A stretch of 64,000 nt of DNA from Hyphomicrobiales bacterium (GTDB lineage Bacteria > Pseudomonadota > Alphaproteobacteria > Rhizobiales > Rhizobiaceae). Within the stretch, counting starts at the first letter, position 1. The number at the start of each line of letters is the position of its first letter. Location: NCBI GenBank assembly GCA_900472575.1, contig UCIV01000014.1, positions 62,001 through 126,000 of the forward strand. Direction: 5' to 3'. Made by a program: the position numbers and the translations under genes. The notes under the pieces were generated by a model. That model worked only from the letters and a program-made list of their open reading frames with translations. It did not search any database and was not told where the DNA came from. This document shows, piece after piece, positions 46,105 through 54,616 of this stretch.

Positions 46105-47114
46105 ACAGACGTTTTAAAAGCCTTGCAGCAACACTGAGCAGCGTCCTCCTGACGCTGTTCGGTTTGACTGTGCTGACTTTCCTCATCGGCCGGGTCATGC
46201 CGGTCGATCCGGTCATTGCCGCCGTTGGCGACAATGCGCCCGAGGATGTCATTCTTCGCGTACGCGCCGAAATGGGCCTTGATCAGCCCATTCCGGTGCA
46301 GTTCCTGCATTATCTCTACCAGCTGGCCCACGGCGATTTCGGCATGTCGGTTCTGACCAAGAACCCGGTCGCAACCGATATCGTCCGCTTCTTCCCGGCC
46401 ACTTTCGAGCTTGCCACCGCAGCCCTGCTTCTCGCAGCGCTGATCGGCATTCCGCTCGGTGTCTGGGCCGCTGTGCGCCAGGGCACGTTCACCGACCAGG
46501 CGATCCGCGTCGTCTGCCTCGCCGGCCATTCTGTGCCTGTGTTCATGCTGTCGCTGATCTCGCTTCTGATCTTCTATTCCTGGCTCGACCTCGCCCCGGG
46601 TCCCGGCCGCCAGGACATCATTTTTGACGGCATGATCGATACGGTCACCGGCATCCTGACGATCGACACCCTGATCGCCGGCGATTTCGATGCGTTCAAG
46701 GATGCGCTTGCGCATATGGCCCAGCCGGTCATCATCCTCGCCTATTTCTCGATGGCCTATATCGCCCGCATGACGCGCGCCTTCATGATCGACGCATTGA
46801 AGGGCGAATACGTCATCACCGCCCGCGCAAAGGGCCTGTCGTTGACCAAGGTCATCTGGGGCCACGCCTTCCCGACGGTTGCAGTGCAGCTCGTCACCGT
46901 CATGGCGCTGACCTATGCCGGCCTTCTCGAAGGCGCCGTCGTCACCGAGACCGTGTTCTCGTGGCCGGGTATCGGCCAGTATCTGACCGTATCGCTTATG
47001 AATGCGGACATGAACCCGGTCGTCGGCACCACGCTGCTGATCGGCCTCATCTATGTCGGCCTCAACCTGATTGCGGACATCCTCTACCGCGTCCTCGATC
47101 CACGGGTACAATAA
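46101..47114 (+). CDS. Dipeptide-type ABC transporter permease, DppB-like
   Basis: A 337-residue permease starting with GTG at 46101, overlapping the binding-protein stop by 4 bases (GTGA). First helix LSSVLLTLFGLTVLTFLIGRVMPVDP, family loop QFLHYLYQLAHGDFGMSVLT, EAA loop ARAKGLSLTKVIWGHAFPTVAVQ near 245, and C-terminal LLIGLIYVGLNLIADILYRVLDPR. Forms the channel with the DppC-like protein. Confidence 0.92.
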   Translation: MNRRFKSLAATLSSVLLTLFGLTVLTFLIGRVMPVDPVIAAVGDNAPEDVILRVRAEMGLDQPIPVQFLHYLYQLAHGDFGMSVLTKNPVATDIVRFFPATFELATAALLLAALIGIPLGVWAAVRQGTFTDQAIRVVCLAGHSVPVFMLSLISLLIFYSWLDLAPGPGRQDIIFDGMIDTVTGILTIDTLIAGDFDAFKDALAHMAQPVIILAYFSMAYIARMTRAFMIDALKGEYVITARAKGLSLTKVIWGHAFPTVAVQLVTVMALTYAGLLEGAVVTETVFSWPGIGQYLTVSLMNADMNPVVGTTLLIGLIYVGLNLIADILYRVLDPRVQ

Positions 47115-48013
47115 TGAACGCCACCTTCCGAAACTGGGCGCTGGACGAAAATCCGTCCTCGCGCCGCCAGGCCGCCTGGGGCAACTGGTACCGTATCTGG
47201 CTGAACCTGCGCGGCAACGCGCTTGGCATGATAGGCTTGACCATCATCGCCATTTTCATCGGCATCGCCATCTTCGCGCCGCTGCTTGCCACCCACGATC
47301 CGGCAATGCAGGATCTCGGCAACCGCCTTGCGGCTCCGAGCGCGCTGCACTGGTTCGGCACCGATGAACTCGGCCGTGACATCTATTCGCGCCTTCTCTA
47401 CGGCGGCCGCGTCACGCTGGGCATGGTCATTGCCGTTGTCGTGCTCGTCGCCCCGATCGGTCTCGCCATCGGCTGCATCGCCGGTTATTTCGGCGGTATC
47501 GTCGATACGATCCTGATGCGCATCACCGACATCTTCCTCGCCTTCCCGCGCCTCGTTCTGGCCCTCGCCTTCGTTGCCGCACTGAAGCCGGGTGTAGAAA
47601 GCGCCATTCTCGCCATCGCGCTGACCGCCTGGCCGCCCTATGCCCGCATGGCCCGCGCCGAAACGCTGACGGTTCGCGGCAGCGACTTCATCGCCGCTTA
47701 TCGCCTGACCGGTGGCTCCTCCTGGCGCATTATCTTCCGCCACATCATGCCGCTTTGCGTGCCGACGCTGATCGTGCGCGTCACGCTCGACATGTCGTCG
47801 ATCATCATCACCGCCGCCTCGCTCGGCTTCCTCGGCATGGGCGCACAGCCGCCGTCGCCCGAATGGGGAGCGATGATCGCGACAGCCAAGCGTTTCATCT
47901 TCGAACAGTGGTGGGTCGCCGCCATTCCCGGCATTGCCATCTTCTGCGTCTCGCTCGCCTTCAACTTCCTTGGTGATGCATTGCGCGACGTTCTGGATCC
48001 GAAGGGGAACTGA
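47114..48013 (+). CDS. Dipeptide-type ABC transporter permease, DppC-like
   Basis: A 299-residue permease. The start at ATG 47114 overlaps the DppB-like stop by one base (TAATG); the frame open from 46961 lies inside that gene. Helix one is GNALGMIGLTIIAIFIGIAIFAPLLA; FGTDELGRDIYSRLLYGGRV near 83 and EAA loop AAYRLTGGSSWRIIFRHIMPLCVP near 195 are hallmark DppC stretches; the C-terminus is LAFNFLGDALRDVLDPKGN. Confidence 0.92.
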   Translation: MNATFRNWALDENPSSRRQAAWGNWYRIWLNLRGNALGMIGLTIIAIFIGIAIFAPLLATHDPAMQDLGNRLAAPSALHWFGTDELGRDIYSRLLYGGRVTLGMVIAVVVLVAPIGLAIGCIAGYFGGIVDTILMRITDIFLAFPRLVLALAFVAALKPGVESAILAIALTAWPPYARMARAETLTVRGSDFIAAYRLTGGSSWRIIFRHIMPLCVPTLIVRVTLDMSSIIITAASLGFLGMGAQPPSPEWGAMIATAKRFIFEQWWVAAIPGIAIFCVSLAFNFLGDALRDVLDPKGN

Positions 48014-48016
48014 CGG

Positions 48017-48844
48017 ATGCTGGTCGATATTCAAAACCTCAAGATCGGCTTCAAGTCGCGCACCGGCTTCCATCAGGCAGTCAAGGGCGTGTCGCTGAAG
48101 CTCGGCACGGAAAAGCTCGGCATCGTCGGCGAAAGCGGTTCGGGCAAGAGCCTGACCGCCCGCGCCCTGATGAAGCTGCTTCCCACGCAGACCGTCATCG
48201 AGGCGGACAAGCTGGAATTCGACGGCATCGACATCCGCTCGGCGTCGGAAAAGCAGATGCGCACGATCCGCGGCAAGCGGGCCGGCTTCATCCTGCAGGA
48301 CCCGAAATATTCGCTGAACCCGGTAAAGACCGTCGGCAGCCAGGTCGCCGAAGCATGGCGCACCCACAAGGGCGGCAGCAAGCGTGCCGCGCTGGAAGCC
48401 GCGATCAACCTTCTGGAAATGGTGAAAATCCGCGACCCGAAAAAGGTCGCGGCCTCCTACCCGCACGAAGTCTCGGGCGGTATGGGCCAGCGTGTCATGA
48501 TCGCCATGATGCTCGCCCCCGATCCGGAACTCCTGATCGCCGACGAGCCGACCTCCGCACTTGATGCCACGGTACAGGCAGAAATCCTGCGCCTCATCGA
48601 GGAACTGGTCTCGGAACGCGGCATGGGCCTTCTGCTCATCAGCCACGACCTGCCGCTCGTTTCGCATTTCTGCGATCGCGTTGCCGTCATGTATGCCGGC
48701 CATGTGATGGAGGAACTGAAGGCGTCGGACCTGCTCTCCGCACAGCATCCCTATACGCGCGGCCTGCTCAACTGCATGCCCTCGCTGATGCATCCCAAGG
48801 AGCGCCTGCCCGTCCTTACCCGTGATCCGGAGTGGCTGAAATGA
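48017..48844 (+). CDS. Dipeptide-type ABC transporter ATPase, DppD-like
   Basis: A 275-residue ATPase: Walker A GESGSGKS at about 38-45, FILQDPKYSLNPVKTV near 93, SGGMGQRVMIAMML near 155, Walker [13 protein letters not shown] near 174, and a C-terminal QHPYTRGLLNCMPSL peptide-transporter tail. Separate from its DppF partner, unlike the fused ATPase at 4371-6017, so the two peptide-type systems in the window are of different ancestry. Confidence 0.92.
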   Translation: MLVDIQNLKIGFKSRTGFHQAVKGVSLKLGTEKLGIVGESGSGKSLTARALMKLLPTQTVIEADKLEFDGIDIRSASEKQMRTIRGKRAGFILQDPKYSLNPVKTVGSQVAEAWRTHKGGSKRAALEAAINLLEMVKIRDPKKVAASYPHEVSGGMGQRVMIAMMLAPDPELLIADEPTSALDATVQAEILRLIEELVSERGMGLLLISHDLPLVSHFCDRVAVMYAGHVMEELKASDLLSAQHPYTRGLLNCMPSLMHPKERLPVLTRDPEWLK

Positions 48845-49584
48845 CGATCGAGATCGACAATCTGCGTATCAGCTTCGTTGGCCGCGAAGTCGTCAAGGGC
48901 GTGTCCTTCAACGTTGCCAAGGGCGCAAGCTTCGGCATCGTCGGTGAAAGCGGTTCGGGCAAGTCCACCGTTCTGCGCGCCATGGCCGGCCTCAACAACG
49001 ACTGGTCCGGTCGTATCGCCTTTTCCGGCGAAGATGCCCCGCTGTTTCGCCCGCCGGCCTTCTTCCGCAAGGTGCAGATGGTGTTCCAAGACCCCTACGG
49101 TTCGCTGCACCCGCGCCAGACGATTGACCGCATCCTGTCGGAACTGCCGCTCGTGCACGGCATGGACAATATCGACGACCGCATCGCCAAGGTGCTGTCG
49201 GCCGTTGCCCTGCCGCAGACCGCGCGATTCCGTTATCCGCACCAGCTTTCGGGCGGCCAGCGCCAGCGCGTCGCAATCGCTCGCGCCCTGATCGCAGAAC
49301 CGGAAGTTTTGCTGCTCGATGAGCCGACTTCGGCGCTCGACGTCTCGGTTCAGGCAGAAATCCTCAACCTTCTGGCTGATCTTCGCGCAGAGCGGAACCT
49401 CACCTATGTGATGGTCAGCCACAATCTCAGCGTCATCGCGCATCTTTGTACTGAGGTCGGTGTGATGATCGATGGCCACATGGTTGAACAGGTAACTGCC
49501 GAGGACCTGAGACTCGGTAATGTCAATCACGCTCATACCCGCGAATTGCGCAGTCTGAGCGTGGAGCTCGAAGAACCGGCCTGA
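48841..49584 (+). CDS. Dipeptide-type ABC transporter ATPase, DppF-like
   Basis: A 247-residue ATPase: Walker [10 protein letters not shown] near residue 34, [15 protein letters not shown] near 80, [15 protein letters not shown] near 136, Walker [17 protein letters not shown] near 155. The ATG at 48841 overlaps the DppD-like stop (ATGA); a GTG in frame at 48832 is inside that gene. Last transport gene before a repeat-containing 136-base gap. Confidence 0.92.
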   Translation: MTIEIDNLRISFVGREVVKGVSFNVAKGASFGIVGESGSGKSTVLRAMAGLNNDWSGRIAFSGEDAPLFRPPAFFRKVQMVFQDPYGSLHPRQTIDRILSELPLVHGMDNIDDRIAKVLSAVALPQTARFRYPHQLSGGQRQRVAIARALIAEPEVLLLDEPTSALDVSVQAEILNLLADLRAERNLTYVMVSHNLSVIAHLCTEVGVMIDGHMVEQVTAEDLRLGNVNHAHTRELRSLSVELEEPA

Positions 49585-49587
49585 CCT

Positions 49588-49667
49588 ACGCATCGACCCG
49601 AGAACCGGTACGGTTTTCGGAAAGTACGATGCGTCACGAAAGTGCTACAGCGCCATTGCGGCGCTGT
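49588..49667. repeat. Rhizobial-type palindromic element plus hairpin in the dpp-aminopeptidase gap
   Basis: ACGCATCG (49588-49595) and CGATGCGT (49627-49634) are perfect arms of a 47-base imperfect palindrome with inner GAACCGGT...GGTTTTC pairing. A second hairpin follows: ACAGCGCC (49647-49654) and GGCGCTGT (49660-49667) over a 5-base loop. The first part resembles dispersed elements I associate with Rhizobium/Agrobacterium genomes; a genome-wide copy count is needed to confirm. Confidence 0.55.
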
Positions 49668-49720
49668 GGAGGGTTCTGGCGGACCCGGTCCGGTTCTAGA
49701 GCAGTAAGTGGAGAAGCGAG

Positions 49721-51226
49721 ATGTCGATCACGGCCAACTGGGATAAAGCGCAACAAGCTGTCAGAAAATTCACTGACGGATGGGGTGCGGACCAGCCCGG
49801 TGGTGCAGTGATCGGCTTCGACGCTCATGGCATCCGTTTTGCCGAAGCCGGCGGCGTCGAAAGCCTCTCCACCATGGCGCCTTTCGGCGCCGATACGGTC
49901 GTGCGTTACGCCTCCGTCACCAAACACGCTTTCTGTGCGATGGTCCTATCACACCCGGAAGCAATCTCCCTCGACGACAAGCTTGGCCAGCATCTGCCCG
50001 AGCTTCAGGAGCCGATCGCAAGTGTCACGGTCGCCCGCGCACTGGACATGAGCGGCGGCCTGCCCGACACGCGCGAATGCCTCTCCCTTCTCGGCCTCTC
50101 GGTCTATACCGAAACCAAGGCCGGCCCGCTGATGGAGTTTCTCGCCCGCCAGACGCGCCTGAACTACGAAGCCGGAACCGAAGTTTCCTATTCCAATACC
50201 GGTTATCGCCTCGTCGAGACGGCCCTTGAACGCAAGGGCCTGTTCTTCCGAGATTTCATCCGTGATGCGGGCACAAAGGCCGGCGCCACGCTCGATGCCC
50301 CCGATGTCTGGAACGATCCCGTGGCCGGTCTCGTACCGGGCTACTGGCACGATGGCGAAAAATGGCAGCTCTCCGCCGCCGGCCTGCATATCTCCGCCTC
50401 CGGCAGTATGACCGGCAGCGCCACAAGCCTCGCCAACTGGCTGCGACTCCTGCTGTCCGGAAACGCGCCCTTCGCTGGCACGCTTGCCCGCCTTGCCGCC
50501 CCCCGCACCCTGAAAGATGGGGCCGAAAGCGGCTACGGCCTCGGCATCTGCCGCACTGTGCTGGATGGTCACGAATTCACCGGCCATGGTGGCTCGCATC
50601 CCGGCTACAAGACCTATTTCCTTCTCGATCAGGCAAACCAGACCGGTTTCGTCATCGTCTCCAACCGCGAGGACACCAATGGCAGCAAGATCGCGCAGGC
50701 AGCCATGGCCGCGCTGTTCGGCCTTGCCCTGCCCGTCCCCTCCTCTGCCTTAAAGGATGGTCTTTACGTCACCGAAACCGGTCCTTTCTGGATCGAGGTC
50801 AAGGGCTCCAGCGTCAACTGGCTAGACGCCGATACCGCAGCTTATGAGGACGAAGACGGTTATACCTCGTCCTTCTCCGCCACGTCTCCCATGCGCCTGA
50901 AGATGGATGGCACAGCGATCGTCGGCCAGATTGGCTACCCCGCCCGCCGCCTCCACCCGGCTGTCGATACGGGCGTCCCGGCATCGCTTTCCGGCCGCTG
51001 GTTTTCCGATGAAGGCGCGACGTTCGAGATCGACGGCGAAACCCTCGTCATGGGTGTCGGCCCGGTCCGTCACCGCATGCCGATGACCGCGCTCGGCAAC
51101 GGCCGCTTCCTCTTCACCCTGAAGGATGGCCCCTGGACGAAGCGTGTCTGCCTGCATCTCCTATCCGAAAGCCGCCTCGAACTGGTTCTGTCACGCGCGA
51201 GAATGATCGAATATAACCGCGCCTGA
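49721..51226 (+). CDS. D-aminopeptidase (DAP-like, peptidase S12 family)
   Basis: A 501-residue penicillin-recognising serine hydrolase. SxxK is S65-V-T-K68, YxN is Y157-S-N159 and HxG is H289-G-G291, very close to the spacing in the D-aminopeptidase DAP of Ochrobactrum anthropi (62/153/287 in about 520 residues). The last 165 residues form C-terminal beta-domains, as in DAP, not seen in simple beta-lactamases. DAP releases N-terminal D-amino acids from peptides. No signal peptide, consistent with action on imported peptides. A class C beta-lactamase-like esterase is the alternative, but length and context favour DAP. Confidence 0.85.
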   Translation: MSITANWDKAQQAVRKFTDGWGADQPGGAVIGFDAHGIRFAEAGGVESLSTMAPFGADTVVRYASVTKHAFCAMVLSHPEAISLDDKLGQHLPELQEPIASVTVARALDMSGGLPDTRECLSLLGLSVYTETKAGPLMEFLARQTRLNYEAGTEVSYSNTGYRLVETALERKGLFFRDFIRDAGTKAGATLDAPDVWNDPVAGLVPGYWHDGEKWQLSAAGLHISASGSMTGSATSLANWLRLLLSGNAPFAGTLARLAAPRTLKDGAESGYGLGICRTVLDGHEFTGHGGSHPGYKTYFLLDQANQTGFVIVSNREDTNGSKIAQAAMAALFGLALPVPSSALKDGLYVTETGPFWIEVKGSSVNWLDADTAAYEDEDGYTSSFSATSPMRLKMDGTAIVGQIGYPARRLHPAVDTGVPASLSGRWFSDEGATFEIDGETLVMGVGPVRHRMPMTALGNGRFLFTLKDGPWTKRVCLHLLSESRLELVLSRARMIEYNRA

Positions 51227-51334
51227 CGGCAGCGTACTGACACAGTCGCATTCCAAAAGCATGATCTGCTGATTGCATTTTGCCGTCATTCGGACCAATG
51301 GAAGACCGCAGCCGGTTTTGCATTGGAGTTCGCC

Positions 51335-52219
51335 GTGGAAGTCAAATGGCTTGAAGATTTTCTGGCGCTGGCGCAGACGCTGAACTTTTCCAAGGCTGCA
51401 GACGAGCGCAACGTCACCCAATCCGCATTCAGCCGCCGCATAAAGCAGCTCGAAGCCTGGGTCGGAACCAGCCTCATCGACCGCGCCACCTATCCTTCAC
51501 GCCTGACCGAAGCCGGCAAGCGTTTCGTGCCGATCGCCGAGCAGACGCTGCAAAATCTCTATCAGGCCCGCCGCAATCTGCAGCATGAGGAAGGCAATGA
51601 CGCCCGCACCGTGACGCTGACGGCGCTCCACACGCTGTCCTTCACCTTCTTTCCGGATTGGCTGACGGATCTTAGCGCCAAGCTCGGACCGATCGTTTCC
51701 CACATGCGGCCGGATTCCGGCAGCATGGAAGAAAACTTGAATTCCCTGATCGACGGCGATTCCGATTTTCTGCTGACCTACCAGAACCTGCATGTGCCGA
51801 TGTTGCTCGATCCGCAATTCGAACATCATACGCTCGGGGCAGAAACGATCATCCCCGTCAGCGCCCCGGATAAGCAAGGCGCGCCGCTTCACCAGGTCGA
51901 GGCGGGCTTCGCACATGTAAGCTATCAAAAAACGTCGTTCTTCGGTCAGTTGATGGCCGGTGCCCTGGCAACACGCCTGCCGACGGACAATCGCGTCCAT
52001 GTCGGCAGCCATTCCATCGGCCTGAAAAGCATGGTCCTGGCGGGCTGGGGCGTGGCATGGATGCCGGAAAGCCTCGCCAATGCGGAGCTGGCGGACGGAA
52101 GACTTGTCCGCGCAGCAGAAAATGACTGGGATATCGAGGTCGAAATCCGCCTCTATCGCTCGAAGGAAAACCGGCGGCCCATCGTCAAACGCATATGGGA
52201 GACATTGGCCGCCGGCTGA
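51335..52219 (+). CDS. LysR family transcriptional regulator
   Basis: A 294-residue LysR regulator: helix-turn-helix at about 3-60 (WLEDFLALAQTLNFSKAADE, then NVTQSAFSRRIKQLE) and effector domain from about 85. I choose GTG at 51335, preceded by GGAG 6 bases upstream; the frame opens at a TTG at 51323. It lies between the D-aminopeptidase gene (same strand) and the convergent D-amino acid aminotransferase gene and probably controls the D-peptide locus. Confidence 0.87.
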   Translation: MEVKWLEDFLALAQTLNFSKAADERNVTQSAFSRRIKQLEAWVGTSLIDRATYPSRLTEAGKRFVPIAEQTLQNLYQARRNLQHEEGNDARTVTLTALHTLSFTFFPDWLTDLSAKLGPIVSHMRPDSGSMEENLNSLIDGDSDFLLTYQNLHVPMLLDPQFEHHTLGAETIIPVSAPDKQGAPLHQVEAGFAHVSYQKTSFFGQLMAGALATRLPTDNRVHVGSHSIGLKSMVLAGWGVAWMPESLANAELADGRLVRAAENDWDIEVEIRLYRSKENRRPIVKRIWETLAAG

Positions 52220-52267
52220 TGTTCTTGGCAATTCCAATTTCCGAAATCGCCTGAAACAACGAAATGC

Positions 52268-53134
52268 TTAGACCGCCGTGCGGCGGGCATTGTCCATGTA
52301 GAGCTTGCGCAGACGCGTAAACATCGGGCCGGGCTTGCCGTCACCGACAGGCTTGCCGTCGATCGATGTGATCGGCACGATGAAGTTGGAAGCGCTGGTG
52401 AGGCAGGCTTCGCGCGCCGCCATGGCTTCCTCGACGGTGAACAGACGCTCCTCGACGGCCAGCCCCTGCTCGCGGGCAAGTTCGAGCACGGCCAGACGCG
52501 TGCAGCCCGGCAGGATGGCGTTGCCATTGCCACGCGTAACGATCTTGTCGTCATTGGTGATGATATAGGCGGTCGACGACGCACCTTCGGTAACGAAACC
52601 ATCCTGAACCATCCAGGCCTCGTCGCAGCCTTCCGCCTTGGCGATACGCTTGGCGAGAACCTGCGGCAAAAGGCACACGGTCTTGATATCGCGGCGTTCC
52701 CAGCGCTGGTCCGGCACGACCTTGACCTTCAGGCCCTTCTCGACAGCGGCCACATGTTCCAGCGTCTTTGCCTGCGTGAACAGCAGAAGCGTCGGCTCGA
52801 GGTTTTCCGAATAGAGGAAATTCCGGTCTTCGGCGCCGCGCGTGTATTGCAGGTAGATGACACCCTCGGTCAGCTTGTTATCTTCGACCAGACGCTTTTC
52901 GATAGCAACGATCTCGTCGGTCGAGATCGGCAGATGACCTCCGATTTCGCGCACACTGCGCTCCAGGCGCGTCATATGCAGCGGGCTGTCGATCAACTTG
53001 CTGTCCAGCACGGCCGTGACTTCATAAATACCGTCACCGAAAAGAAAACCGCGATCGAAGATCGACACATGGGCTTCGTTCTCGGGCAGGAAAGCACCGT
53101 TCAGATAGACGATGCGGGGTGCGTTGGCGGACAT
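52268..53134 (-). CDS. D-amino acid aminotransferase (class IV PLP enzyme)
   Basis: A 288-residue class IV aminotransferase. The N-terminal IVYLNGAFLPENEAHVSIFDRG with GDGIYEV near 34 is typical; the PLP lysine is Lys151 in RRDIKTVCLLP, as in bacterial D-alanine aminotransferase (RPEIKSLNLL type). ARTVAR-like YTRGAEDRNF near 97 also fits D-specific enzymes; branched-chain or ADC-lyase members are less likely. It transaminates D-amino acids to 2-keto acids. Together with the D-aminopeptidase and DmpA-like peptidase it would turn D-peptides into keto acids. Confidence 0.88.
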   Translation of the reverse strand: MSANAPRIVYLNGAFLPENEAHVSIFDRGFLFGDGIYEVTAVLDSKLIDSPLHMTRLERSVREIGGHLPISTDEIVAIEKRLVEDNKLTEGVIYLQYTRGAEDRNFLYSENLEPTLLLFTQAKTLEHVAAVEKGLKVKVVPDQRWERRDIKTVCLLPQVLAKRIAKAEGCDEAWMVQDGFVTEGASSTAYIITNDDKIVTRGNGNAILPGCTRLAVLELAREQGLAVEERLFTVEEAMAAREACLTSASNFIVPITSIDGKPVGDGKPGPMFTRLRKLYMDNARRTAV

Positions 53135-53164
53135 GGAAACTCCGTTGGACTGTATGGAAAAAGA

Positions 53165-54214
53165 TCAGCGACGCTTGAGAGCATCGAGAGAAATGGCATG
53201 AATGGTCGAAGGTTTGTTCGTCCCGGCATTGTAGCCATGGGTCGTTGTCGCCATCGTCATCGAATTGAGGATCGCTTCCTCGGCAGCCTCGATCACGGCT
53301 TCGAAGAGCGGCGAGACGACATCGTTGGAAAGAACCGGATAGTTGGCGACCGCCTTGCGGCGCGCGGGCGTGCGGCGCACCTCTTCGGCAGTGGAGAATG
53401 CCAGCGCATAATCGCCCGAGCCGTTGCTGAGTGCAGCGCCCGTGCGCGCCAGCCCGCCAAAGCAACGCTCGGCAAGCCGTTTCAGATTGCGCGAGCAGAG
53501 CGGCGCATCGGTCGCCACGATCATCACGATCGAGCCGTCCTTGTCATGCGCGCCTTCCGCCTCATAAGGCTTGCCGGCGACCGTAAGCTTGCCGCCGTAA
53601 TTGGACTGAACCAGCACGCCGACCGTATAGTCGGCCCCACCCACTTTTACGACGCGCGAACTCGTGCCAATCCCGCCCTTGAGACCGAAGGCAACCGTAC
53701 CGGTACCGGCGCCGATTGCCCCCTCTTCGACCGGACCTGTCTTCGCGTCAGCAAGCGCCGCCGCCATCTCGTCCACGGTGGGACGGGCAGCACGAATATC
53801 GTTCAGCCTTGAATCGTTGGTCTCGCCGACAACGGCATTCAGCGAGACGACACGCTCATTGCCCGCCTGTGCCAGCACATGCCGGTTGATCGCCTCGATG
53901 GCACGGCCGACACCGAGCGTATTGGTCAAGAGGATCGGCGTTTCGATCTCGCCAAGCTCGGCGATCTGCGTCGAACCCGCGAATTTGCCGAAACCGTTGA
54001 ATACGGCGAGTGCTGCCGGCACCTTGTCCTGAAACAGATTGCCGGAATGCGGCAGGATGGCGGTCACACCCGTGCGCGTCCGCTCGCCTTCGACGCAGGT
54101 CACATGGCTAACGGCAATGCCCACGACATCGGTGATCGCGTTGAGCGTACCGGGCTCGTAATGGCCTATGGAAATCCCGAGATCACGCAGGCGCGCACGA
54201 TGTTCAATGGTCAT
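53165..54214 (-). CDS. P1/S58 family aminopeptidase (DmpA-like, self-cleaving)
   Basis: A 349-residue N-terminal nucleophile peptidase of the DmpA family (L-aminopeptidase D-amidase/esterase; DmpA of Ochrobactrum anthropi). EEGAIGAGTGTVAFGLKGGIGTSSR at about 163-187 (two adjacent stretches) and the beta-chain start SIVMIVATDAPL are characteristic. By analogy to cleavage before Ser250 in DmpA, self-cleavage is predicted between Gly227 and Ser228, giving a short beta-chain of 122 residues. Start chosen at ATG 54214 after GGAAG; an in-frame start at 54241 has no ribosome site. It lies 30 bases upstream of the D-amino acid aminotransferase gene on the same strand, probably co-transcribed. Confidence 0.87.
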   Translation of the reverse strand: MTIEHRARLRDLGISIGHYEPGTLNAITDVVGIAVSHVTCVEGERTRTGVTAILPHSGNLFQDKVPAALAVFNGFGKFAGSTQIAELGEIETPILLTNTLGVGRAIEAINRHVLAQAGNERVVSLNAVVGETNDSRLNDIRAARPTVDEMAAALADAKTGPVEEGAIGAGTGTVAFGLKGGIGTSSRVVKVGGADYTVGVLVQSNYGGKLTVAGKPYEAEGAHDKDGSIVMIVATDAPLCSRNLKRLAERCFGGLARTGAALSNGSGDYALAFSTAEEVRRTPARRKAVANYPVLSNDVVSPLFEAVIEAAEEAILNSMTMATTTHGYNAGTNKPSTIHAISLDALKRR

Positions 54215-54616
54215 TGAATGTCTTCCGGTCTTCGATTTCACCGAAGACTACTTCAGCCCGATGCGAACCGGCACAACAAAAACGGAATAGTTTCAGACCG
54301 GCTTTGCAATAGAATATAGGGCCAAACATGCCACGCGGCTCGTTTGCCGAGACGGGTACGAGGAGGCGCTCTCCACATCTTCGGCACGTCAACCATCCCG
54401 ACCTTGAGTGCTCCGGCATCAGGCCCGGCGCCGGTGATTGGGCCAACACCTGCGTCAAAAATAAAAAAATGTACACGTGTACAAACTTGTCATCTCAGTG
54501 TTGTAGAGTGCTCCTAATGTCCGCCCCGTTCAGGATCAACTCCTTGCTTTACCGGCCGGATAACGCTGCATTCGACCAGCCCCGGAGAAAGCAAGATCGC
54601 TTATCGGGGATAAGTC
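54215..54616. other. 402-base intergenic region between divergent DmpA-like and phosphodiester operons
   Basis: No gene is seen here. The left part must contain the promoter of the minus-strand DmpA-like gene. The right part holds a perfect 14-bp palindrome at 54470-54483 preceded by an A-rich tract (54459-54469), followed by about 130 bases up to the binding-protein start, the likely promoter region of the ugp-like operon. I could not fix -35/-10 hexamers with confidence. Confidence 0.6.
54470..54483. promoter_or_regulatory. Perfect 14-bp palindrome, candidate LacI-family operator
   Basis: TGTACACGTGTACA is a perfect palindrome with central CG, the symmetry expected of LacI-family operators. 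It lies 133 bases before the binding-protein gene of the operon that encodes the GDPD-LacI fusion, so that protein is its likely ligand (autoregulation). Binding is inferred. Confidence 0.6.

Noticed and set aside
47084-48793. 569-codon open frame on the minus strand
   Set aside because: Antisense to the DppC- and DppD-like genes; composition is that of a shadow frame and no motif is visible.
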